Positions 53,701-63,700 of a stretch of DNA of 64,000 nucleotides are shown here, in pieces (the stretch's first letter is position 1; every line of letters begins with the position of its first letter). The position numbers were made by a program, and so were the translations under genes. The notes below the pieces were generated by a model, which worked only from the letters and a program-made list of their open reading frames with translations, did no database searches and had not been told where the DNA came from. The stretch lies in assembly GCA_026770025.1 (NCBI GenBank), contig JAMXDE010000011.1, positions 868,001 to 932,000 of the forward strand, in the 5' to 3' direction. The DNA comes from Craspedostauros australis. Its lineage: Eukaryota > Bacillariophyta > Bacillariophyceae > Mastogloiales > Achnanthaceae.

Positions 53701-55771
53701 CTTGACCAAAGTCGGAGGTGGCACATCGATCTGCTCTTCGGCATTTCCAAAGTAGGCAACGAGCGAGCAGAACTGTTCGAATGTGAAGAACCGATCCCGC
53801 TGCGTCAGCAGGTACGATGCCGACAGGAAGTCCTGGCTCGCAGCGACGAGAGGTTCGCCGTTCCGTGGAGTGATGAGGTTGTTGTGAACCCCCATAAGCA
53901 ACGAGGCTTCGGCTCGTGCCTCCTCGGTTTGTGGCAGATGCATATTCATCTCGTCCCCGTCAAAGTCGGCGTTGTATGGTGCACAAACACAGATGTTGAA
54001 ACGGAAGGTGCGCCATTCCAACACCTTGACCCGATGAGACATGATGGACACACGATGCAGCGACGGCTGACGATTGAACAGGACGATGTCGCCGTCCTCC
54101 ATGTGCCGTTCCACGACATCACCTTCTCTCAGGCTCCGAGCGATTTTGTTCCTGTCGCCAAACGCCAGAGATTTGACGAAGGAGCCGTCTCCCATCCGGA
54201 TCATGTTTGCTCCTGGGTGGACGTCGGGCCCATTCCTCACCAGCTGCTGGAGTTTCTTCTTGTTGTATTTTGAAACTCGTTCTGCGTGAATCCAGCGAGA
54301 CCATCCGATGCATATGCGTATTCGTTCGGCACACGGAATTGGGAGTGGCAAACAACGGCGAAAAATGGTGAGCGCAAACATACAGTTGATTTGACACGAG
54401 ATGAAATGAAATGAGATGGGATGCATGCAGAAATACATGTACGCAGAGGAGATCAAATATTCTTCGGCATTGTCACTGGTGGCACTGCCGCCGTGCCACC
54501 GCAGTGTTGGCAAGCGGGGCCGAGCAAAATCATTTACCTGGGTAGGTCATCGTCTTGGCTACGCGCATGGGAACGCCGACCTGATCGACACGGAGGTTTG
54601 GATCGGGCGAGATGACGGTGCGCGCCGAAAAGTCGACACGTTTCCCGGATAGATTACCACGGAATCGACCTTGCTTTCCCTTCAACCGTTGGCAGAATCC
54701 TCGCATGGGCTTCGCGCCGATCTGTCGCTGAATGCCAGGCATGTCTCCATTGATGTACTGCGCCACCTGCACCTGCAGGAAGTCCCATTCCTCCATGATG
54801 GTCCTGGATTGCGGTCCCTTGGTCAGCGCGAGCTCAATGGCGACATTGATATCGATGATCTCCTGCAGCTTCACTGTGAGGTCATCTTCGTTGCTGCCCC
54901 CGCCGACGTCCATGGCAACGGAGGGTCGGATGGGAACTGGCGGGACCAATATCTTCTGCAAGATGAGATTCTCGGGACGTCCGATCATGGGGTCCAACCA
55001 CATGATTTCGCAATCATCATCGGGGATCTTCTTGAAGAGTTCGAGGACCCGGTTTGGCAGCAAGTCTTCGTGAGGTGGACTCGAGGGCTTGACGACGCTT
55101 TCCATGTCTTTGTTGAGTTCCATGGCCGGTCCAAGCGCATCCATCAGCTTCTCCATGTCATCCTCAAAGTGCCTGCCCTTGTAGCGTTCGTGGATGATCT
55201 TCAACGTCGGCACGCCCGTGATCTTCTTGACCGTTCCGTTGGACGCGCCGCAATGAGGACACGACCGTGACTTCTTGCATTTCTCGATGACCTTCTTGAG
55301 ACACGCGCCCTTGGCAAGGATGTCCGTACGTGGGTTGCGCATCTTGGCAAGGTACGCGGCGTGCTCGGCATCTCCCAGCAACACCCTGGAGCACGTTTTG
55401 CAGATGCATTGCAGCAGCTGCACGGTGTGGCGCAGGTACCCAATGTGAAAGACGGGCAACGCCAAATGGATGTATCCGAAATGCCCCGCGCAGTCCACGA
55501 GCTTGCGTTTGCACGTTGCGCAGACGGAGACCTTGTCGCTGACTCCCAGCCTTGGGTCCAGGCAGCCTCCCGGGGCCGGTGTTCGCGCCGGCATGCTGAA
55601 GAGCTCTCTCGAAGTGACCTGGAACTCGGCGAGCCGCTGGATTTCCGCCGGAGACAGCAACCCGAATTGGATGTGGGAGATCTTCTTCGGCGCCTGATCC
55701 TCCTTGACGAAGCGTTTGCGGGTGCTGGTCGGATGATCGTCATCTTCGCTGCTGTTCATCCATGATTCCAT
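50729..55771 (-). CDS. RPC1: RNA polymerase III largest subunit
   Basis: Four exons (55771-54538, 54281-52840, 52538-51767, 51462-50729) give 1393 residues; donors GTAAAT, GTACGT, GTGAGT and consistent phases 1, 0, 1. The start contains KISHIQFGLLSPAEIQRLAEF, the Pol III type. Zinc ligands appear in VCATCKRKLVDCAGHFGYIHL and SCPHCG. The joined exons 1-2 read MTYPERVSKYN..LVRNGPDVHPGAN, and NADFDGDEMNMHLPQ (Asp517, 519, 521) binds the catalytic Mg. RQPSLHRVSIM, the bridge-helix region ([24 protein letters not shown]) and trigger-loop sequence GEAVGATGAQSISEPGTQMT follow. It makes tRNA, 5S and other small RNAs in the nucleus. Length matches POLR3A/Rpc160. There is no CTD repeat, which excludes Pol II, and the N-terminus excludes Pol I. 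Confidence 0.96.
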
Positions 55772-56478
55772 GATTTGCTGGTTGCCTGTTGGTGGACGCT
55801 GTTACTTGTTCGAGTCTGGATGCCGGTGATGCGGATGGTGCGGATGATGCAGGTGTAGACCCAGATGTGGGTGCTGCTAATGATGATCAATGCCGCACTT
55901 TCCACGGACACGGACCTTCGTTCGTCGGAGGGAAAGAGAGAGTTGGATTGAGTTGGCTGTGCTGAGATGAAGCACACGCTTTGTTCCTGACAGCGTAGAG
56001 TAAATGAATGAGCGAGCGTTTGATCTGCAGTTCCGACTCCAGAGAGAACGTGGAAAGATTTGTGGGGTGAAAGGTTGACATCGACGACTACGGTAAGATC
56101 TGTGTGTGGATGCACAGGAACTGGCGCCTTTGTGCAGTTGTTCTCGTTTTTTGGTGGTGGACGATCAACACGAAGCGAGGGCCATCACGCCCCCTCCAAT
56201 CGTGTGCCTTATTGAATCCACAACACTCTATCAACTGAATGTAGAGCCTATGACGCTGACGAAAGCCGATGACAACGAGGACGCGGACAGTACTCCCTAA
56301 CAACTCGAACATAAGGTATAGTACTCTGTTCGAACGTTATCACAATATTCTTACTCTAAAAGTTACATTATGGTGCAATGCCCTCACATCCATTCACCAC
56401 AGAAAGCACAGACATGTGTACACTTCCGCAATCTGTCTCAATTTCTCTCTCTCATTCTTCTGTGTATTCTCCTCGTGC
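55772..56478. other. Intergenic between RPC1 and the Cys-rich protein gene
   Basis: 707 bases with RPC1's promoter and the 3' region of the next minus-strand gene. No convincing frame or RNA gene. Confidence 0.5.
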
Positions 56479-57267
56479 CTACACCAAGAATGAAACGCAA
56501 ACAACAGCGGAGGCCATGATGGTGATTGCGGTGAGCTTCGTTGGATCCCAGATTGATTGCAGGGCCTTGCTTTTGTCCTCGGTATCCGCATCTGCGTTGG
56601 TATTCTCCTTGTCTTCCTCTTTTGCCTTGCAGCATTTGCTGGAGTATTGGTTTCGATAGGCTTGGCACGCAGTCTCGCTTGGATCGGCTGCGCCGTTGGC
56701 CTCCAACTCCACATCCCCGCAAGTGACGCCGTTGGCTCCATCGACCACCACGAGGTAGTCGAAGTCCATCTCGGCATCGCCGCAGATGCGACAGATGCTC
56801 GATTCGTCCACGCTGTTGTCGCACCCGCAATAGTTGCCGTACGTGGATTGCCAGGCAGAGCACCGCTGCGGATCATCGCGCTTGGCATCCACCTGGACCA
56901 GCGCGCAGATGCGCTCGGGACGAGCCTCCAAGTAGGGCTGCGGCAGCGCTCCTCCGTCTTGGCACAACGTGCAATCGTGGACGACGTCGGGCACAGGCTC
57001 GCCGCACTGGCAGACGGAGGAACCCAGCGTTCGCAACGTCGTGCAGTTCTGCTGCGGCAGCTCGAAGTGTCCCAAGTCGAAGGCTTCCTGGCACGTGAGA
57101 GCTCCCATCGTGCCCGGTGCGATCTTCGCCGTCATGTCCTGGGGCATGTCCTGCGCGGAGCAGAGTGAGCAGTTCGCCATTGCGCTGATCGTCGGTGCGG
57201 CCGATACCGCCACCACCCAGTGGCTCATCATCCAGAGACCCAGGCCGATTGATTGTTGCGTCTTCAT
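56479..57267 (-). CDS. Cys-rich secreted protein, probably GPI-anchored
   Basis: A single exon of 262 residues. A signal peptide covers about 1-24 (GLWMMSHWVVAVSAAP). The ectodomain contains about 20 cysteines in CxxC and CxC pairs: NCSLCSAQD, SVCQCGEP, DCTLCQDGG, NYCGCDNS and SICRICGDAE, arranged as repeating units of C-x2-C, an acidic/Gly turn, and a Cys-Gly-Cys end. NCS, NCT and DNS are possible N-glycosylation sites. After an acidic Lys/Glu linker comes a C-terminal hydrophobic segment (about 245-262), the form expected of a GPI signal or a tail anchor. Similar repeats occur in diatom cell-surface proteins, but no biochemical role is known to me. The start follows an A/C-type leader in reverse. 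Confidence 0.7.
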   Translation of the reverse strand: MKTQQSIGLGLWMMSHWVVAVSAAPTISAMANCSLCSAQDMPQDMTAKIAPGTMGALTCQEAFDLGHFELPQQNCTTLRTLGSSVCQCGEPVPDVVHDCTLCQDGGALPQPYLEARPERICALVQVDAKRDDPQRCSAWQSTYGNYCGCDNSVDESSICRICGDAEMDFDYLVVVDGANGVTCGDVELEANGAADPSETACQAYRNQYSSKCCKAKEEDKENTNADADTEDKSKALQSIWDPTKLTAITIMASAVVCVSFLV

Positions 57268-57424
57268 GCTGATGCTTTGCTGTGATGAGTTTGTTTCTTG
57301 CTCTGTTTCTTGCTATCGATTAAATTGTGTGCAGCGCCGAACAAGACACCACCCATCAACACAACCACGATACTCGATACTCGATACTCGATAGTCGTGG
57401 CGCAAGAAGAAACAAGAACAACAA

Positions 57425-57470
57425 CCACACCACAACGACCACACCACAACGACCACACCACAACTACCAC
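57425..57470. repeat. Tandem CCACACCACAACGA repeat
   Basis: About three copies of a 14-bp unit in the promoter between the Cys-rich protein gene and TSG101. Confidence 0.7.
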
Positions 57471-57837
57471 GGCCACAACGACTCCAGGACAAAGACCAAG
57501 AACTTTGAAATTTGAATTTGTGAGAAACGGAGTATCATTCAATCGAAGCGGTCGATCGTGGGAAGTGCTCGACCAGTTCGATCGGGGTCCGCACGATCCA
57601 GCTCAGAAACAAGAACGAAGGCAAGGGAGACGAAACGAACAGAACAAACAGAGGCAGCGTGGACAATCGAACATCTTCGCTGCGCTGCGCTGCGCCGCGC
57701 TGCAGAGACGCACGAGCCAGGGTCTTTCTGGTTCATCATTCTTGCCTTCTCCATTTGATCTCCTTGTTGCATCGCAGCAGGCTCATACTCGTGGATTCCG
57801 CATTAGCTTCCACATCAAACAGCATCAACGGTATCGA

Positions 57838-57890
57838 CCACAGCAACAATAGCAGCAACAATAGCAGCAACAATAGCAACAACAATAGCG
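57838..57890. repeat. 12-bp tandem repeat in TSG101 leader
   Basis: About four copies of CAGCAACAATAG, with the last ones altered, end 30 bases before the TSG101 start codon, so they are probably transcribed in the 5' leader. Confidence 0.8.
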
Positions 57891-57921
57891 ATAGCTAGGA
57901 GGCAAGAAAGGGCAGGTCACG

Positions 57922-59127
57922 ATGGTCCACGATCCCAGAGTCGCGACGGTGATGAGCCGGCTGGGCGGGCTGTACAGAGACCCGTCGCGGGTTGATCGCG
58001 ATGCCTCGATGCTGCTGAGGACCCCGATTGGCCTCCATCTCAAGCCGGGCATCGCTCCGCTCGTGGAGAACAATGGCAACACGACCAACTGCCTCGTGCT
58101 GCAGGGCACCATCGCGATGGCGTACCGAGGCCAGACGTATCAGCAGCTGGTGGACATCTACCTGCCGAGCGGCTACCCGCGACGACCTCCCGTCACGTTC
58201 GTGCGATTGGCGCCCCACATGTACCTCAAGGCGAACCACAGGCACGTGGGCAACGACGGCATGCTGTACATGCCCTACCTGCATGAATGGAGCGCCCGTA
58301 CGCACAACCTCGTCGAGATGGTGATTGCGATGAGCAGCGTGTTTTCGGCCGATCCGCCGGTGTTCAGCAAACCGCCGGAGCCCGAGCGGCCGAACCCACC
58401 GCCCGCCGCTGCGCAGCCGCCGCCATCGTACTCAGAAGATATCACACCCGTGAGCGACAAGTCGTCGAGCGAGTCCGACCGGTTCCTCCAGGAGCAGATT
58501 CAGGCGATTCTGGCCAAGGAGGCGGAGGAGGCGAACCGGGCTGCGGAAGTTGCGCGTCAGGCCGCCCACGACGAGGAAGAGAAGAAGAAGCGGGCGATGG
58601 TAGAAAAGGCGGAGGAGGAGGGCAGGGTCAGGCGGCTCAAGCAGAAGCTCAACGACAAGCTCGCCAAGCACTTCGCCCAGATGTCGCAGGAGACCAAGGC
58701 TCAGCTGGAGAGCGACTGGAGGGACAATTTCCGCCTCGAGGAGAGCAAGGAGGCCGTGCAGGAGGAGCTGGAGTATTTCCGCAAGGTCAAGAGCGAGCTG
58801 GAGGAGCAATCGCAGGTGCTGGAGGACAAGACCAAGGAGATCCAAGAATGGCTCGAGGAGGCCAAGACATCCAGCCATGCGCAGAAGGTCCATGTTGACG
58901 ACCTGTGCAAGCCATCCACCAAGCTGTACTCCCAGATGCTCGAGCTTTCTGCAGAAAATGCCGCGCTCACGGATGCGCTCTACTTCCTGGATCGTGCCAT
59001 GTACATGGGCCAGATGGATTGCACGACTCATCTCAAGGCGGTCCGCAAGCTGGCCAAGAAGCAGTTTTTGGTCCGTGCGCATTTGATCAAGATCAACCAA
59101 ACTCTCATGAACGCAGGTGGAAGGTAG
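57922..59127 (+). CDS. VPS23: ESCRT-I subunit TSG101/VPS23
   Basis: A single exon of 401 residues. Residues about 1-150 form a UEV domain, an E2-like fold without catalytic Cys: GTIAMAYRGQTYQQLVDIYL, PSGYPRRPPVTFVRL and GMLYMPYLHEW. A Pro-rich linker (PPPAAAQPPPSYSED) follows; it lacks a clear PTAP motif but has PPSY. A long coiled coil spans about 190-325. The C-terminal steadiness box is at about 325-395 (DALYFLDRAMYMGQM, KAVRKLAKKQFLVRAHL). The protein binds ubiquitinated cargo and works with VPS28 and VPS37 in multivesicular body sorting and in membrane scission. Length matches human TSG101 (390). The start is the first ATG after the CAA-rich leader. Confidence 0.94.
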   Translation: MVHDPRVATVMSRLGGLYRDPSRVDRDASMLLRTPIGLHLKPGIAPLVENNGNTTNCLVLQGTIAMAYRGQTYQQLVDIYLPSGYPRRPPVTFVRLAPHMYLKANHRHVGNDGMLYMPYLHEWSARTHNLVEMVIAMSSVFSADPPVFSKPPEPERPNPPPAAAQPPPSYSEDITPVSDKSSSESDRFLQEQIQAILAKEAEEANRAAEVARQAAHDEEEKKKRAMVEKAEEEGRVRRLKQKLNDKLAKHFAQMSQETKAQLESDWRDNFRLEESKEAVQEELEYFRKVKSELEEQSQVLEDKTKEIQEWLEEAKTSSHAQKVHVDDLCKPSTKLYSQMLELSAENAALTDALYFLDRAMYMGQMDCTTHLKAVRKLAKKQFLVRAHLIKINQTLMNAGGR

Positions 59128-59399
59128 ATCAGAGGAGAGCACGGCAGGTTACTCCAGTATCACAGCATAGTATTTGTTGAACACGAAGCAGTATCTAATG
59201 CATGAATAGCAGTGGACTCTTTGATGTTGTTCTATACGAAAGCCCATCTCTTCTCTCCTTCTTCGTCACGTAGACCCACCCCTACTCGTATCCATACCTG
59301 CTATTCAACAAGTTCGAGTAGGATACTCGCAGTATGATGCCCTCTCCATGAATGCTTGCTAAGTTCTCCGAGCATGACGAGATGGTCTTGATTCGTTCC
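59128..59399. other. 3' region of TSG101
   Basis: 272 bases, AT-richer than coding DNA, no gene. Confidence 0.4.
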
Positions 59400-60371
59400 C
59401 TATTGCCTCAAAGAGCCGGACCCAAATGTTTGGCGATGTTTGGCGATGATTGGCGATGATTGGCTACAGATTTTGGACCCGTTTTTCCCAAACTCAGACT
59501 TAAAGTTATAGACACTCAATCGAATATCTCTTTGCATCTACCTAAACTTAAGACTCAGGGCTATCCAGGCAAGCAATAGCATTATCTTGTTGTTACTACT
59601 ATCTAGTCGATCTTTTTGTGTTTGTTGACCCCCTTGGTGTGGTTTTGCCTTCGGACGACGGACGGACCGGGTTTTGTTTGGCGATGTTTGGCTACAAGTA
59701 GAATTCTACAGGAGTCCGGTAGGATCTGGCCTCTTTTTTCGAGAAATTCGACTCGCCATCTTTGAAGTCTCCGGACTTAGCGGTCTTTGGCCCAATCTGC
59801 ACAATAGATATCATTTCAGAATCCTCTCTCCGAGTTGGTCACAACCATATGGTCTATATTGTGTTTGAGTGCGATGATATGGAGGTATGCTTGCGTTTAG
59901 TGCTCTCATGGAGGTCGGAACGATATTTGACCACTCGGATCCCCAATTTCGGCGGCAAGTTTGGAGAAGTCTGGTTCCAATGCTTGCGTCATCATGACGT
60001 CATCGATGGTTGGATCAGTTGTTTGGAACAACCAGAACAGGAAAACAAGCCAACCAGAAGCCAAAAACGTCCGTGAATGATGGGGGTGCTTGACAGATCA
60101 CATCAGCGCTCACCAAGAAAGAGAGCAACAGACACCAAACTTTAGTATTGTATATATAAACGCCATATGATGCTACAATATAAAGACGAGTACAGTAACA
60201 CGCACACGAGCTAAGTCCGGAGAGTTTAACTTTGGTTGATGCTGTTGTTAGCCTTTTTTGTTCGGGACTTACGTAGAAAATGTACTACATTCTACAGAGC
60301 AGTTTCTGTGATCCAAACATCGCCAAACATCGCCAATTTGTTTGGCTACAGCCGGCTCTTCGAGGCACTAT
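59400..60371. mobile_element. Non-autonomous DNA transposon (MITE-like), 964 bp
   Basis: The element spans 59404-60367. It starts TGCCTCAAAGAGCCGG and ends with its complement (one mismatch, 60352-60367), and CTAT is repeated on both sides (59400-59403 and 60368-60371). Near both ends and in the interior are copies of TTTGGCGATG and TTTGGCTACA in both orientations, likely binding sites for a transposase supplied from elsewhere. Inside, the longest frame (59762-60076) has 104 codons and resembles nothing known. Ends differ from those of the two larger elements in this window, so neither is the obvious donor of its transposase. Confidence 0.78.
59424..59464. repeat. TTTGGCGATG subterminal repeats
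   Basis: Four tandem copies of TGTTTGGCGA/TGATTGGCGA followed by TTGGCTACA at the left end of the 964-bp element. Similar copies occur at 59676-59697 and, inverted, at 60314-60350. Confidence 0.8.
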
Positions 60372-60797
60372 TAGCAGCACACATTTAGGATGTCCCTATT
60401 GAAGAAACGTATGATTGAGATTGTCCCTCTATGAGACTTCATATGCTGTATGATGATCAATATTGGTGTGTACGGAATAAATGTGATTTATAGTATAAAT
60501 GAGAAAAACAAGAAAGTCATCAAACCAAATCCAAACGCAGTCTTGCGAGCACAAAGCGCAAAGCACCAGAAACATGAACACATACAAACACGCAACAAAC
60601 AGAAGGAGACGAAACACATCGGCTTACTCGTAGAGTGGCTCAACACGGGCGACAGTCCATGGCCACGCTCAGTACACAGGCCATCAGCCATCAGCCATCA
60701 GCCATCAGCCATCAGCCATCAGCCATCAGCCATCAGTAGTCGCCTTCGCTGCTCTTGTTTGGTTGGATAAGATCAAGCTTGCGCCATCTAAGTCGAG
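60372..60797. other. Intergenic before the glycosyltransferase gene
   Basis: 426 bases with AT-rich DNA near 60460-60530 and the CCATCAG repeat. No gene. Confidence 0.45.
60681..60736. repeat. CCATCAG heptamer repeat
   Basis: Eight perfect tandem copies of the 7-bp unit CCATCAG, 60 bases upstream of the glycosyltransferase start. Confidence 0.92.
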
Positions 60798-63700
60798 ATG
60801 AACGCAATCCCCACAGCAGGAGCGACGTCAGCGAAGAACAACGGCGGCTCTTTGTTTCGAAGGACGAATAGGAAGGCGCAGCATGAGGGGCTTGTCCAGC
60901 CGGCATTGCCAGGTGGGACGCATGCCGCAAGCCGAGATGCAACAACGCCCACGAAGGAAAGCAGCAACGGTGGCGGAAACGGCAGGCATCGACGACGATA
61001 CGGCCTGTTCCCACGATGCAATCGTTCCTTCGCCATTTTCTTCTTCCTGTTCGTGATGGTCGGGTTAGTCAACGTCTTCATTGCTCACACTGGCATGAAT
61101 CAGATCAGAGCTGACGGTCTGCTGAGGTCCATGAGTTCGTCATTCACGCTGCCTTCATCGCTTTCATCGATGCCGCCTGCTTCGGTTGCGGAAATTGCCA
61201 ACCAGCTGACTAAGCTGAAGTCATCGACTGCCACCAACCATGCGTGCGATGGATACGACGGGGTCTACCACATCCGAATGGGCGACAAGGGCGGCGCGGC
61301 GGGCACCATATTCTTCCAGTTCGTCCTCGGCCAGATCATCTACGCAGAACGCAACAACCTCAAACCGTGGGTGCATCTGGACAATGTCAGCTACGTCATC
61401 TACGACAACGAGATCCATGCCGCTGGCGATGGCGTCTCCTTCTCCATGATGGATGGGATGACCGTCACCTGGGTGGACCGACCGAATGGTCATTGGAAGG
61501 ATGCCAGTCCAGGCCGACCCGTTCTTGAGGATGGCCGCGAGTTGGTCCAGCAGAACTTTCACTTTGACGGCACGGGGGTTTGGGGGCATTACTTTGAACC
61601 CGTGTCGGATTTCGTTCCTGGCGATGCGTCCTGCAGGAACAAGCCACTGATCTCCATGTCACTCAAGCAAATCACGCCTGGAATCCACGGTTACTCGGAC
61701 TGGGCCCCGCGCTGCTGGAGGTATCAGTACTTGCCTGACTATATCACGAAGCCATTCATCCCGCTGCAGGAATGGCTGGAACCGCAGCGCCATCTGGCCA
61801 ACGACGTCCTGAAGAGGTACATCAAACTCCGGCCCGAGATCGAACGCAAGGCGTCCGAGATCAACCCATCATGTTCCATGCAGAATGCGTGCTTGGGATT
61901 GCACATCCGGCATTCCGACAAGGCGGCGGGACGGCGGCAAATCGAAACGTCCGAGTTCCTGCCGTACGCAACGGCCTTCCTTCGAGGGGGTGGAAAGTGG
62001 ATATACCTAGCAACCGATTCCTCCAAGGTGCTGGATGAGATTGCGAAGGAGTGGCCACAGGAGGTGCAGGAACGACTCCGGACCATCGGTTCTGGCATCG
62101 TCCGGTCCTCCGACTTCAAGGCGGTCTTTGAGATTGCATCGCACCATCGCACGAACACGGAGATTCTCATCGAGATCCTCGCCTTGGCCAAGTGCCAGTT
62201 CATGGTCCACGGTCTGTCAGCTGTCACGGAGACCAGCGTCTGGATCAATGTCGACCTGCACTACACGTCCGTCAATTTGGAGGATCCCGATCGACGCAGC
62301 GCGCAGCATTTTGCCAAGCTCGTCGCCGATGTCTTGAATGGCGCGAATGCCACGCAGCTTGTCCATGCCGAACGCTTTTCCAATTGGTGGAGGCAATCAG
62401 GCATCGCACCCGGCCGTCTCAATTCTCCCACAACTAACAAGGCATGCGATGGATACAAGGGAGTTCTGCACATAGAATCAGTTGGAAAGGAAACGGCTGC
62501 CTCGGGTGGGTTCTTCGTCAGCGTGCTGAATCAGCTGGCGTTTGCAGAGCAGAACAATCTCACGCCATGGGTACATTTGAACGGCGATTCGTCACGCATC
62601 TACGATGCGGAGTTCCATGGCCATACCGAAAGCGCAAGGGCGCTCGTCGAGTCCATGACGGATGGGTTGCGGGTGGTGGCGAGGATGCATGACTCCAACC
62701 ACACCATGGTCTATCCATCCGAGATCATGCAGAGAGATGATGTGATGCCGACGGCACGCAAAGTATTTTCGCAAACTGATGGCATTTGGGAGTACTACTT
62801 CCATCCAGTTTCAGATTTCGTTCCTGGCGACACGTCATGCGATGGAAAGCCGATCATCTCATTGACGGCTGATCAGGTATCGCTCGGTCTCAATGCCTGG
62901 TCTCCCAGCGCCATCCGAGCATGGAGGTACGATGACGTGCCTGAGGAGCTGTGGAATCCGAACAGCGCAGTCTCGCAACGCGAGTGGATGTCACCGATGA
63001 GGCTCAAGGCGCAGCGGCTGGTGGCCAAGTACTTCCAATTTCAGCCGCACATTCCGAACCGCGCACACGAGGTCAACCCGGTCCATGACGATTGCATACC
63101 GTGCCTGGCAGTGCATTTGCGCAACTCGGACAAGAGCGGAGCGTACCGCGCCAAATTTCCTGCCAAGAACATGCGGGAGTACATGGAGGCCTTCTTGGAG
63201 GCGGGCGGTGAGACGATCTACGTTGCAGCGGATTCCAGCATCTCGCTGGAATTCATCGAGCAGCACTTCACCGCGAGAGTGCGGCAGGCCATTCGAACGC
63301 AGGGACCGTATGTTGTTCGCGGTTCCAAGTTCTTTGGAATCCACGATCTGGCTGGCAGCCACCGCACCAACACTGAAGTGCTGGTAGACATCGTCGCCAT
63401 GTCCAAGTGCCAGTTCCTCCTGCACGGGTACTCGGCGGTGTCGGAGGCGGCGATCTACCTCAACCCGGCTCTACATGCAAACAGCATCAACATGGAGGTG
63501 GGCGATGAGATCATGGATGTGGAGGAGTTTTCGCGAACTGTGGGACAGCTGGTGAAACGTCCCGAATCGAAGTCGTGCCTGACAGCGGAAGAGCAGAAGA
63601 TGACCCTCGTGAAGCGCGAGCAGTTGCTGAGCAGAGGCGCCGGCAACTTGACCATCCACAGGCACGGCGATCGGCCCTGCCGTCGCAACGCCATCGTTTT

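Larger units (their letters stand above)
57268..57921. other. Divergent promoter region
   Basis: 654 bases between the Cys-rich protein gene (-) and TSG101 (+). Contains ACTCGAT repeats near 57371-57396, CCACACCACAACGA repeats near 57425-57470, and the 12-bp array at 57838-57890. No gene recognised. Confidence 0.5.
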
